Below are positions 32,458 through 43,796 of a stretch of 64,000 bases of DNA, one piece after another. The stretch lies in NCBI RefSeq assembly GCF_000835495.1, contig NW_015622548.1, positions 372,001 through 436,000 on the forward strand. The letters are read 5' to 3'. The first letter of the stretch is position 1. Each line of letters opens with the position of its first letter. Below the pieces are notes generated by a model. It was not told the DNA's origin. It made no database searches and was given only the letters and a program-made list of their open reading frames with translations. Both the position numbers and the translations under genes were made by a program. The stretch is from Cladophialophora immunda (Eukaryota > Ascomycota > Eurotiomycetes > Chaetothyriales > Herpotrichiellaceae).

Positions 32458-35400
32458 TCTTGTCCAAGGACACAGTCAAAAGTCAAAGGAATATAGAGCA
32501 AGTGGGCAACGTGCCTTTGAGGGTTGGGTGGTCTCAAAATCGTTGATGGGCTGCGAGATGAAAGCTTCAAAGGTCTTTTAAAAAAAGCTGGGAGGAATCT
32601 ACAGCTGATGGAGAGTGACCAAGACGTACGGCTGAGAGGAGGGCTTTATAGGATTCCCCTGTGGGATACCCTCAAGAAAAAGCCAAGTATCTTCCTCACA
32701 GCACCCCAAGGTTGCCTCCCCTTCGCATTGGGCTGCATGTCCGTTGCGCAGTCGCAACCGAAGTGAGGCGACGAGAGGCGCAGAAGAGATTTCGCAGCCT
32801 AGGAGGGGGTTGCGGGACCTACTGTTTCTGGGATGCGAAAACGAAATCGGGCAACGAACAGCTCTGTGATCTTTCCAGCAAAAGTGCAGTCGTGGCTTAA
32901 TCTCACCAAGGGATCAGAAATTGCATCAATCAACTGACCTCCCATAGTCGTGAACACCATAGACATTTAACAGGCGACTTCCCTGATGTTCTTCTCGTTT
33001 TCGGCTCGTCTCTGTCTCCTGTAGCGATTTTCTCGTCCTTCGCACCCTGCCATCAGTCAGTAATGCTGCAGTCCTCGACAAACGCCAGCTTAAACTGTTG
33101 ACTTCCCTGTGAATCCGGCGGCCGGATGATGGCCCGGTTGGGGCCCAATGCGTGACGTCTGACATGCAGGATGAATGTCCGCCCAGTGCAACGCCTGGTT
33201 CTTTCTCCAGCATCGTCGTGACAAACGAGGCCATGTCAAGCATCGAAGACCGTACCAGACTCTGAGGGAGGATCCAGGGCGATCAAGCATTGAAGACAAT
33301 TCCCCACATCAGCGTCTGCAAGCCTGTGCACAACGGCTGGTTTGGAGGTTAGTTTGGAATTGGTCTCTCACCGCCTTGCGGACTATGCCTTAAAGCCAGC
33401 GCTACTCATGCCCACAACCCACAGTTGGGTTTGAGACGGCCTCGAATGGAAAATTTCCCGCCATCCGAAATTTTGAACCGCGAGATATCATCCAATGGAA
33501 CTCGATCCATGGGGTTGATTCGGAGAATTCAAACGAACAGACTGGGCGAGGGCAAACCAAGATGGACTCTGAAGCAAGCACGGCCGGAGAACGCTTGAGA
33601 ATTCGCGTCTGTGAGAGTGGAGCTATCTCTGCGTCGAGCAGCTATCTAGGCCAGGGTCTCGAAGAAATGTTTGCCTCGTTGCCTTTCAGCAGCGTGAGCA
33701 AGGGATAGGGCGACGCGTTGAAATGATATGCAGGTGGCTGGAAGAAATCCTCAGAATATGTTTTGAGTTTCCCACGTCCAGGCCACATGGCAAGAAGATA
33801 TTGGTGAAGCTGTGGATGGGGATGGGGATTGAAAATGTCTTTGCGCAGTGGTCGGGCGTTGAGACGCCTGTGCCAACAAAGATGGCCATCGTCCACAGCG
33901 ACGTCAGGCTGTTTTGCGAGGCCGTACTGAGAGAGCGAGCACCCATGGTCTGGCCTGCACGAGTGCTGTCTGAAACGCGTTAGTACAACAAGCTGATGTG
34001 GTGATGCCCTCCGAAACGGTCACCCCAGTCGCGGCCCGTTCTATCATGATCAGGAGTGTTTCCCTACCAGGGAGCAACGGTAGGGCTTTTGGAAGCCCAA
34101 GCTTGTACTTTCGGTTCGTCTCATGACCAGGCTACTACAGTCATGCATGCGCCTCCCTCTCAGTAGCCACCGACCAAGCGACATTGTGTCCTCAGTTCTG
34201 AGAAAGGTGAAGACACCAGTCTCAATAGAGTTTAATGCATGGATATCTTGCGATCGTGGTTGGTTCGTGCCACGCAACCACTGGGCGAGGAGATGCAGCC
34301 GTAAAATGTTCCGTTCAGTGGCACAACGACCCTGGGCGTGGATTCCATCTGCTTCATCGTGTCCACTTCACCCTGGTCACCGGTCGCTCGGCGGCACAGT
34401 TCGCTTTGGACACGTAGACTGGTCTAATATGGCACCACCCCAGACAAACTGAGCTTCACGATTGGCGAACTGACGATGTTGACCCAAAGGCCGGAGTGGT
34501 GGTCGTTTTCATCCCCATCAAGTCTGCGAATCTGGAGCCCGAGTACTTCCAAGGATAGTCTGGAGGCAGAGCAACGAATAGCTTTAGACATAATGAGTAA
34601 GGTCAGACATACCTAGGTACTGCAGTCGATCAAAGTACCGGTGGTGTCGTCAGAAGCGTCGTAGAGGGTGGAAAGAGGAGGGTTTACCTGAAATTCCATT
34701 CCCACTCTACCAGCGCGATGCTGACAACGAATCAAGGTCCGAAGGCAACTTCATCTCAGAGCACCGTACCTTATGAACGCCAAGACGCAGCCTACCTACA
34801 CAATAAGATGTGAAGCCCTATGTGACTGACCGCGGTCACATGACAGGTGGAGGCCGAGAATATAATGTATATATATTTCTTTACCACAATTCCTATCGCC
34901 TGCCCTGGTGGGTACATTAGCCTAGTGGAAAGGTCCAATTCCTTTACCCAAGCCTTCGCATCAAAAGCGGTTCTTCGGGACTCTCCACAGTCACTTATGG
35001 AGGTGGTTCAATTAGCGGTTCTTCGGGACTCTGGCTTAGGTGGTTAATGGGTTCCCTCAGAGAGGGTGATCGACGTAGTCGGACCTACCTCTGTAAATAC
35101 CATTCTTACTTTTTTCTTTTTTTTTTGTTCCACCATCAGCCCTTATTGTGTTGTGTGCGATTGTTTTGTGTGGGCTACCGTCGTGGTCTTAACAGTGCTT
35201 GGCGACAAGGCTGTTGAGATGAGGAGAGCACCAGCAACAATGATACACAATCAGGTGAATGTGGGAGAGGTCTGGCATAAATTCCTGCAGCCGCCAAGGT
35301 AGATGGTAGTGACAAACAGCAAAGTGAATGGCTTTCTTTGTCAATATTAGCGGTACCGCGTTGTTTTGAGGCAGTATCACTTTTCAAAACTCACCCTTTT

Positions 35401-35547
35401 CCCTGCACCAACCTTCCTCTCCAGCTCTGTAAGCTACTTTTGTTCTTCGATCTCTTGACACATTCCGTTAGTATCGGCTGCCTGTGGTAGTTGCGCAACG
35501 CCGTCCTCACTCCGTCTTCCCGCCAAAATCAAGTTAATCTGGTCAAG
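32458..35547. other. Gene-poor region
   Basis: About 3.1 kb. Small frames around 33640-33980 and 34120-34450 have no signal peptide, domain or credible splice partner. Holds one direct repeat pair. Confidence 0.55.
34966..35032. repeat. 19-bp direct repeat pair
   Basis: agcggttcttcgggactct occurs at 34966-34984 and again at 35014-35032, a 48-bp period. Not tRNA-like; origin unknown. Confidence 0.8.
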
Positions 35548-36774
35548 ATGCCCCCAAAAGGCACAAAGCACAAGCAGAATAGGGTGAACACGAGGAGGAA
35601 TCGGCAGTTGAACCAGAAGATGGATGGCTTGAAGGTTTGCGATGACGCCGCGCAGGACACCGGCCCAGATGTCACGACTCCCGAGACTACCATCACGACC
35701 ACCAAGTACCCACTTCTTGAGACATGGGAGCAGCTGGAAGCCCAGGAAGCCGAAGAGATCACCCACAAACACAAGGATACTACTGTAGGTCTCCTGTGCC
35801 CACAGTACTGGCGGTGCAGAAGCCCCAGTCCAGGGCCCCGTTCTTTGCCACGCCGTATCGTGCTAACACTTGTCCAGGAATGGTTGTTGCCGGAAATTTT
35901 GCCAGTTCTGGTTCATGTCGCAGCTCCTCAGGCTGGTCGCTTCACGAGGGAGGTCCAATCCGACATTGACACCATGAATTCAATCGAAGCTGTGAAGGAC
36001 CTCGTCAAGAACAGCCTTGGTCTGGAGCTCAAACGATCCAATATCGAAGTCACCAAAGCGCACTTCGCCGGACTGATGGTTTACGGGCCAACCACCGAGT
36101 TCAAACCCAACACCATCAAGAGCTTCACACGTGGTCTTTTCCTTCAAGAAGCCGCCTTCAAGAAATGGTGGTTGACTGTCAACATGTCCCAGCGCGTACC
36201 TGGAGACATGGTCAAAATCGCAGTTGTCTTGTGGCATGCAGACGAGGCGGCCGCGAAGCAGGTCGCGTTACCTAACTTTTGGACTGACGAGACCGCCCGC
36301 ATCCTTGGAAATCACCTGGAGAAGCTCGAGATGCCGCCCTGGGATCTCGATATTGAGAAGGGTTGTCGCAGCTATGTCAAGATGCAGAAACAAGTGTTGG
36401 AGGCAAGAATGAAGATGGTGGAGGCCGAAACCAAAGCAATGAAAGCGGATGATTTGAACAAGGAGCTGAAGGTCGAACAAGAAAAGCTCATCGCAGCTAA
36501 AAAGCGGTTGGAGCAGACGGTCAACACTGTGACTAAGTTCAAGGACTCCCTGGTCAACGCCATTGAAGCGAACAATTTGGAGAAGGCTGCTCGGCTTGTG
36601 GCCAACTCGAAGAAAAGCAGTAAGGGGAAGGCGAAGGCAAAGGGGAAGGCCGCGGAGTCGATCGACGAGGGCGAAGCGAATGATGATGATGATGAAGAGG
36701 AAGCTGCAGAAGACAATGACTTGGAGATGGCTGACGGCTGCGATGACCCCAACGACGGCGATTACGTTGAGTGA
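35548..36774 (+). CDS. Orphan coiled-coil protein with acidic tail
   Basis: Exons 35548-35784 and 35878-36774 give 377 aa. The 93-nt intron is in frame but has GTAGGT, GCTAAC and a CAG end, so it is probably removed. The N-terminus is short and basic (MPPKGTKHKQNR). The middle (about 110-230) is a globular region of unknown type. About 240-330 is a charged helix rich in Lys and Glu, probably a coiled coil (KMVEAETKAMKADDLNKELK). The C-terminus has a KGKAKAKGKA basic patch followed by a run of Asp and Glu, like chromatin-binding or histone-chaperone tails. I do not recognise the family and give no function. Confidence 0.7.
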   Translation: MPPKGTKHKQNRVNTRRNRQLNQKMDGLKVCDDAAQDTGPDVTTPETTITTTKYPLLETWEQLEAQEAEEITHKHKDTTVGLLCPQYWRCRSPSPGPRSLPRRIVLTLVQEWLLPEILPVLVHVAAPQAGRFTREVQSDIDTMNSIEAVKDLVKNSLGLELKRSNIEVTKAHFAGLMVYGPTTEFKPNTIKSFTRGLFLQEAAFKKWWLTVNMSQRVPGDMVKIAVVLWHADEAAAKQVALPNFWTDETARILGNHLEKLEMPPWDLDIEKGCRSYVKMQKQVLEARMKMVEAETKAMKADDLNKELKVEQEKLIAAKKRLEQTVNTVTKFKDSLVNAIEANNLEKAARLVANSKKSSKGKAKAKGKAAESIDEGEANDDDDEEEAAEDNDLEMADGCDDPNDGDYVE

Positions 36775-37295
36775 TCCGACCTTCACATGGCAAACAAGCC
36801 ATCCAGCAGTTGTGCCCATCGCCAATTGCACGGATCGGCCTTGCAAAGGAGCCAACAGCCCATTGTGTACCGAGTAACGAGAGCGAGGTGTATCGAGGGG
36901 ATGGGTGGGTGGGTGAGGAGGATGAGATGGAGAGTTGTTTGTCAGTGCAAAACTTGGCGCAGTCAGTGGTGGGGGAAGTTGCACCACAAGCCGCAATCTG
37001 ACCAAGCACGCCAGGGGAGAAACCCGTCACCAAACACCACCACCACCACCTAGATATATACAAATCAGAGGCATCCAGGTAGACTTCATACAGAGTTACT
37101 TGGGATAAACCCACCACGGTCAGGCTTTATCGAACAAGCAATTCGCCCATTTACCGCTCGCCGGGAGACGTTTCTGAGTGCCATGAATTTCCTTTAAGTG
37201 GAGTCAGTCAAGTCTATCGCTAATAAGTATACAGGATCACGGCCACGCTGGTTCACCGTTTTCTCCTTCCAGAATACCCCAGAAAACCCCCTCGT
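36775..37295. other. Intergenic, between convergent genes
   Basis: 3' flanks only; contains a GGTGGGTGGGTGAGG stretch and a CCACCACC run. No gene. Confidence 0.6.
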
Positions 37296-38741
37296 CTACA
37301 CTTTCTTCATCAGGTCGACGCCAACCAGGTGTATCCTAGCTGCAAGGAAGAAGAAACAGCCGACAATACAAACAATACCGCCCCACAATTGAAGGTACAG
37401 AAAGCCGCCGTGATCGCGAGTGATCAATGCTCCGCCGATCGGCGAGCCCGTCAACGCTCCTATCGAACCCGCTGCGAAGACTGTGCCCGTGCGGACACCA
37501 ATCTCTCTGATCGGGGACACTTGTGCAATCAGAGCAGGCGTCAAACCAATAGCTGCACCTGAAGCAAACCCAAACAAAGGTGCAAACACGAGCTGACCGG
37601 CGTTGCTCGTGGCAGGGATCCACACGGCGAGGATCAGGATGGCCGTTAGAGTGCAGAACACGGTCATGACGTTGAATCGCCCGACCCGGTCACCCAGCAA
37701 CCCTGGCAATGTCCGACCAAAGACAGACCCGGCGTTCAGGATGGAGACGAGGTACTGAGCCAGTTCCAGGGACATGCCCCTTCCGTTGGCCACCGCGGTG
37801 ACGAAGGAGAACACGGGGAACATGCCCCAGTAGAAGAAGAACGTGGCAAGAGTGAGCAAAATCATGGGCATCTCTTTCAGCGGGCGGATGAAGGCCATGA
37901 GACTCCAAGGTCGCCGAGTCGGAGGAAACCGAGAGCGCAGTGTGAAGATGGCGAAGGTGCACAGGCCGAGAATCAGAAACGCGCAGGTCCGCATCGCCCA
38001 CGGAAACCCAGTCTCGTCGATCATACGACTGACAATGATGGGAAACAGGACACCGCCGAGAGAGCTGCCCGCAGCGGTAATTCCGATGGCCATGCCTCGC
38101 TTGTGAAAGAACCATGTCGAGACACATGAGACTGCTGGGGTGAAGATACAGCATGCTCCAATGGCGCTGCAGACGCCCTGGCTGAGGAGAAATTGGTAGT
38201 ATTCCTTCGAGATGGAAGCCATCATCAACCCGAACACGTGCAGAAAGCTCCCGACAATGAGCAGCTTCGTCGGGCCATAGTTGTCGAAAATAAACCCAGC
38301 CACCGGCCCGGTGGCCAGCATAAAGAATGTTTCCAGCGACGGAATCCAGGCGACGGTGCTAGGTGAGTATTGCTTCAACTCGGCGCGCATGTAATAGTCT
38401 TGGAAGACTCCGATGCAGTTGATCCATCTGGAAACATAGATCCATTAGCATCATAGTTTCGCCAATGCAGCTTGAGGAGGCACTTACCCCCAAGAGACGA
38501 AAAAACAGGCGCTAGCGGCAGCGACCGTGAGCCAGGCTTGGGCACCGCCGTCTGGGAACGAAGCCGGGTCCATCCATGGATTGGCGGGCTTGGGAGGCTC
38601 ATTTTGGGTAGGCTGGTCGAGCGATGACTTCTCGGTGGGCGAGGCCGAGAAATCCTTGCTGTCGGGGACAATGTGGCTTTCTTGGGCTTCAAACTCCGGC
38701 TCTTCCTGGATAGGGATCTGCTTTTCCAGGTCTTGCGACAT
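37296..38741 (-). CDS. MFS transporter, monocarboxylate-transporter-like (MCH family)
   Basis: Exons on the minus strand: 38741-38488 and 38427-37296, giving 461 aa. An 80-residue acidic cytosolic N-terminus precedes the first membrane segment (AWLTVAAASACFFVSWGWINCIGVFQDYY), a signature of fungal MCT/Mch proteins. About 12 membrane segments follow, with the family block GACCIFTPAVSCVSTWFFHKRGMA and GRTLPGLLGDRVGRFN between domains. Members sit in the plasma membrane and carry substrates such as riboflavin (Mch5), carboxylates or secondary metabolites; the substrate here is not known. The intron phase closes exactly (Gly codon split). Confidence 0.93.
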
Positions 38742-40135
38742 GGCGAGGACTGTGATTGTAGGGAATGTCGAGCTGAATGAAGGGGGGGCTGTCCGATCGA
38801 GGGTTTGAGGCTCTCGTACAAAGATAATAAGGTGAAAAGTGAATGGTTTGCGACACTCTCTGCTCAACGCTAACAGGAACAGGGAGAGAAAGAGAGATCT
38901 GGAGGAAAAGGGCTAAGTTCGACCTGAAAGCGATCTCCTGGATTCTTGATATACTGAAAAGTCGGAACCCAGATCAAAATGCACCCGAGATGCCCAGCGG
39001 AATCAGGGACATACGAACTTCGGCCTTATTGAAAGCGCGAGCCACCATCGACACAGCATGTTTGGACGGTGATTAGATTAGATGGACCAGCTCCATTGGA
39101 CGGACCAACAACACGCCGTTTGATGCCGTGTCGTTTCAGAATGTCGCCGTCCTGGCGTTGTACGATGCCGTATCCACCAGCGCGGTCTCGCTCATAACAC
39201 TCGTGCTCGGCCATTGACTAAGCAACAGGAAGCTTGGTTGGAAGGCCCCTGAGTCGATCACTTTGTGCTTGTCGCCTTGGTTGACCACTGCATTCGGTCA
39301 ACGAACCTTGTGAGAGTGGAACCATAAGGTCGCGTCCAATGTCGCTCAATTTCACTACTGCATCGACAAACACAATCATCTCGGCCATGGCGAGGGTGGG
39401 CGGAGTTAACAGGCAAGCCCGCCATGGACCAACGGATGTCTTTCCCACACGGTTAGGCTATGTTGGTAATCCGAATTTCAGATCTTCGGCCGAGCTTCTG
39501 GTGGCCGACGTTCGTGGCCATCATTGACCGACGTGCCTTTGGCGCTACTAATCATTTTTCTTTCTCAACGGAGAGTGGTGCGCCGAAAATATCGACTGGG
39601 TGAATACGCTTCAAACGTGGCCAAAAGCTCAGGTGCGGTTGCATTGGCGTTGTGGATGATTGTTGCCGATGCAAGCAGATCAATAGCCAACAGGCAGATG
39701 ATGCGGCACGAGGACCGGGTCCTCTTTATATTGTTTGGAAAGGGGTAAGGTGACATGGTAAGGCTGGATGTCAGCAAGCAGCTTACCCGGTACGTCTGAC
39801 GCGTCTCTCCGGATCTCCACGTGGGATATGGCAGCCAGATGGTACACATTCCTATTGGAATCTTCGGTTCTGCAGAAAAGTTTGGAACGCTCCAGGCTGG
39901 ACCATCTATTGCCCGCAGCGCCCGGAAGTGCAACAGCAGAGAAGGAAAGTCTTCCAATGACATTTGGCGAGAATTATTCTTGCGGTCTAACCATTGCAGT
40001 CTCAATCTCAAGCCAGATTGTGCTCACTAATAACCCATTAGATCTGTTATGTGCCAGCCTCACTCCCGTGTTCATTTCCAGACCCCCAATCCCTCATCTT
40101 CCCCCCTCTGCCATGATCTTCCCCGTCAATCCAAG
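38742..40135. other. Intergenic
   Basis: About 1.4 kb. One 63-codon minus-strand frame (39565-39756) starts with a weak signal-peptide-like stretch but has no other support. Confidence 0.55.
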
Positions 40136-40342
40136 CTATCTCATCATTGACATATAGGTAGCAGCAGCCTCCCTCCTCGTGGTCTTCTGCTCCATGGTCT
40201 CCGGCTGGATGCGCGGCTTGTCTTTTTTGTTCTTGGTGTGCAGGAGAGCCTTGAGGCTCGAGATGGTCGAAGTGCTCTGGATCGAGGCTGTCTCAGTGTT
40301 CAAACTCGAGGCCTTGGATTTCTCGTTGGTCAGAGTGGGCAT
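40136..40342 (-). CDS. Small conserved-looking fungal protein, 68 aa
   Basis: Single exon of 68 codons. The N-terminal half is Ser/Thr-rich (SLNTETASIQSTSTISSLKALL) and the C-terminal half basic, ending MEQKTTRREAAATYMSMMR. I believe similar small proteins ending TRREAAATY-S-R exist in other Pezizomycotina, which is my main reason for calling it a gene, but this is from memory of the pattern and needs a search. No domain or function is known to me. A longer upstream frame exists; this ATG was preferred because the upstream part is low-quality sequence. Confidence 0.6.
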   Translation of the reverse strand: MPTLTNEKSKASSLNTETASIQSTSTISSLKALLHTKNKKDKPRIQPETMEQKTTRREAAATYMSMMR

Positions 40343-43300
40343 TTTGAAGACGACTGGAGGCTCTGTCTTGATTGTATTGGTTGTTATGTGATTATGTGAA
40401 TGTGTGAGTGGAAGTGTGTCAGAGATGAAGGATGATCTCTGATAAAGGACGTCTCCGAGGTCAAGTATGAAGAACAATACTGTTGGTGGTCGGCCCGGTC
40501 AGGACGAATGGTTCGCTGTGTGTGGGTATGGTGCGGGAGGAAGGGACGGCTGATGTAAGACAGGGTACAGCGGTGCTGAGTTCGATCCGGCCTTTCTGAG
40601 GGTCACGTCTCTGACACTGCTGCTCAGAGTATGTCGAGAGGTGGTTGCAAACGGGAGACTTCCTCCTTGGCTGCTCTGTCTCGATGTTGGGACGTGCTGA
40701 TGATCCAGCGGGCATGCACCTCTCACAATACGATGGACGACGACTCGGGTCCTGAGAAGATCAACCAAATAGAAGGCAAGTCAAAAGAACAACGTCGGTC
40801 TGAAAAGGTTGGATAGCAGCAGGCCCAATGGGTCACAAGGGCACAGGTCACAGGTCAAGGATGGACAGAGAACATGCCCCCTCCACCAGGCAGACACTCA
40901 GGCTCGATCCCTTTATATGTCCATGTGCGCGCATAAAGTTACTCATGGGAATATACTTCAGCGCCTTCTCTGCGTATGCGAGTAGACCCTGCACCCTCCA
41001 CTCCACCGGTTACTCCTCGCCCTCTATACATCATACATGGTTAGTAAAGCTCCACAGCAATGAGCATTACTCGTGTGCTGATTGCTTCCCGCCCAACGAT
41101 GACTCCAGAACACGAAAGGGCGGAGGGGTGGAACTGTGGCTTTGTCCCCTGTCCCCGTGAACTGACTATCTAACCGACCCCAAGTGCATCACTTTGGGAA
41201 TTTTTCTTTGTCTTGGCCGTCGTCTAGCGGTGGTGCCTGGCCTGGGCGGGCATGGGTCGTCGACCAATGACAGACCTTGGCGCGTACCTAGGTACGAACA
41301 GCTAGCTAGGCTACCTGTGAGAATTACATACCTGATAAATCCAGCAAGGGCGCGGGCAGGTAAATGGACGGTCTGATCTTGGGACTCGGGAATAGCATAC
41401 CCATCGTGCCTACATGCGAGGAATCTCGACCTCGTCGTCGACCAAGACGTAGTAGTCTACTCGTCCTCGTAACTCGTAGGGGTCGAATTATAACAATAAT
41501 AGCGCCCGCGATCGAGGTCCCCCATCGAGACGCCCGAATCTGGGAGTCATATTGCCTGTCGCCCCCCTCCCCGGTGCTGGCCAACCGACCAACCACCAGC
41601 GCCACCTACCCACCTCCAAGGAGCTGATTGAGTACTCAAAATCCATGGGCTAAACCCATGGTAGCAATCGACACCGCGAGGGATGGGCACATGCAGGGAC
41701 CCTGAGGGATATATGAGGTGTGTCGTGGTACCTACCTAGCCACCTAGCTCACCCACCAAGCCTCCCTAAGGGTGCATACGAATACGTCCTGGGAGGTTAC
41801 CTAATAGTAGGGAGGTAGGTAGATTGATATCGCTGGGCAAAGGGCGTAAGACGGTAAGCGTCCTCTGACTCACTCATTTACTTGCTTTCGCGACAGAATT
41901 AACCCGTAGTGGGCTCGGTGAGATATGGACCTGCCTATCTGGGTACTCTGGACCTATGACGCCCAAACAGACGGTCAGATGGCCCAAGTTGCTTCGACGG
42001 CTCTGGGCATGTATAAGTACTAGGCATGGTACGCATATCCTGATGCCCATCCGTAATAGTTCAATCCGCCAAGAAGAAAGAGTTTGCGCAAGCTGACTGG
42101 GTCATGCATAACTACACTAAGTCCCGCGTTTGTTGGGTGGCGCCCTTCGGACTATTTATTGGGGACGGTTCACACAGACCCTACCTATGGGTGTTTAATT
42201 GAGTATCCAAGTATTCCTGTTCTCATGCTTCTCTCTAACGTCCAATTGTATCGCAACACCCACTCTATAGCAATCCCAAGTGCCGTTTGCAATGATCTGG
42301 ATGCATGATTCATTTAGACGGGACGGGGGCAATGCTCACTAGGCTACCGGCTCCTGATGACTCGGGGTCTGGGTCTGGCGGTCGATGGCATAGGGTGTAT
42401 CTCGTTCCTCGTATGCCTGCCCCGATTCTTTGCTCGACGGGTGCTTAGCAAAAGTTGGGGTAAGAAGAAGCCGAGGTTGTTGTGTTAGTGTGCTAAACCC
42501 CCAAAGCACTTCTTGCATGTGCTGGCTGCATGGTTGAAGAACTGGCTTGATAGCGGGCTGTCAGGGTGCTTTGTTCACAATCATCAATGACCCTCGCTGG
42601 AACCTGACTGGGTGAATTTCAGGCCAATTGGAGCTCCACGGTTTCTATGTCCACGGTCGATATCGTTGTCACTTTCCAGGGACCGGATTATTATCGGGAC
42701 TTTAGGATCACTGACCAGGATCACATATGGGACGTGCATGCAATGTCGACATGGCAGTCGGTTCTTTCTTTCGCAGAGAGCATAGCTGTGGCGGCCGGGT
42801 GCAACTTTGGCTTCAATTAATGGCCGAGAAACGGGCGGGTAACAATCGGATCGTGGGTTCAAAACCAAACACCATACCAGTCAGGCCTGCGATGATGCAT
42901 TTCCACAATGCGCGATGTAGGACAGCCCGATGGAAAGAGCGTCTTCGATGGACACCGCTTAGATCGAGTCTGATAGGCGATACTTCGATTAAAAGCCTGC
43001 GAGATACAAGTGAACCGTTTAGTCGGCCAGCAAATCGCCAGCGCTTGTCTCCAAGGCGATCGAGGGGGTCATCTTCAGGGAAGGACGCCATTCCAGTCCC
43101 TTCAGAAGCACCAGCGGCATAAGCGAGCTTACACAGTACCACTGTCTGTCCGACTTCAGTGACCAACGGTGGTGGTGGACGGCATCATTGGCAGAGTCCG
43201 TATCCGAAGGGACCAAGAGGAGAAGAGAATGCCGGTCGGCGCGGACTGAAAACAAAAGGGACGAGGGTCCATGCTGGCCCCGCAAGTGCCACACGGGGCC

Positions 43301-43796
43301 AATATGCGCGACAGCGCCCAGTAGCTTCGAAAAGTTTGCTCCCTTTAGCGACTTTGTGAGGCGCAACGGCTGCAACCAGGAGAAACGATGTGGTGGCCGA
43401 AGCCGCCGACACCTCCGAGCTTAAATATCGGCCTCGCTTCACCTTCCCTTTCCTTGCATGAAAGTAGTTCCGCTGCCAAGGAGCCATGGAGCCTACCACA
43501 GCACGGAACCAGCACAGCACAGCATTAGCACCGCGATTCATCTTCCCTTCACTGTCAATCAGCTGATGCCCGCACTTCGGGCACAATCCTCACTTTGTCT
43601 TTTGGGCGTGCTGCTCTGGCCCTAGCAATAGTATATGCTTGCTTCTTCCCTCTGATCTGATCGAGTCTGGCGAGCCAGGGCGTCTCCGCAAGGGATGCGA
43701 AGATCTGTCTAGCGGCTCCTCCCCCAGACTCCCTTTAGTGAATTCGGCGCTTTTCTGCGAGGCCCGGCGCCATCCCTCCTCAACCGCTCTCTTGTC
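40343..43796. other. Long gene-poor region with CCTAGG motifs
   Basis: About 3.5 kb, the longest gap in the window. Contains GTACCTAGGTAC at about 41283 and ACCTACCTAGCCACCTAG at about 41732. All frames are short and without features. Confidence 0.6.

Noticed and set aside
33642..33983. Overlapping frames on both strands
   Set aside because: No domain, no consistent splice partners; the composition looks random.
39565..39756. 63-codon minus-strand frame with a possible signal peptide
   Set aside because: Hydrophobic stretch is weak and interrupted, no homologue or splice support known to me; likely chance.
42810..42880. Possible tRNA because of GGTTCAAAACC
   Set aside because: No acceptor stem or paired T stem and a poor A box; no tRNA found in the window.
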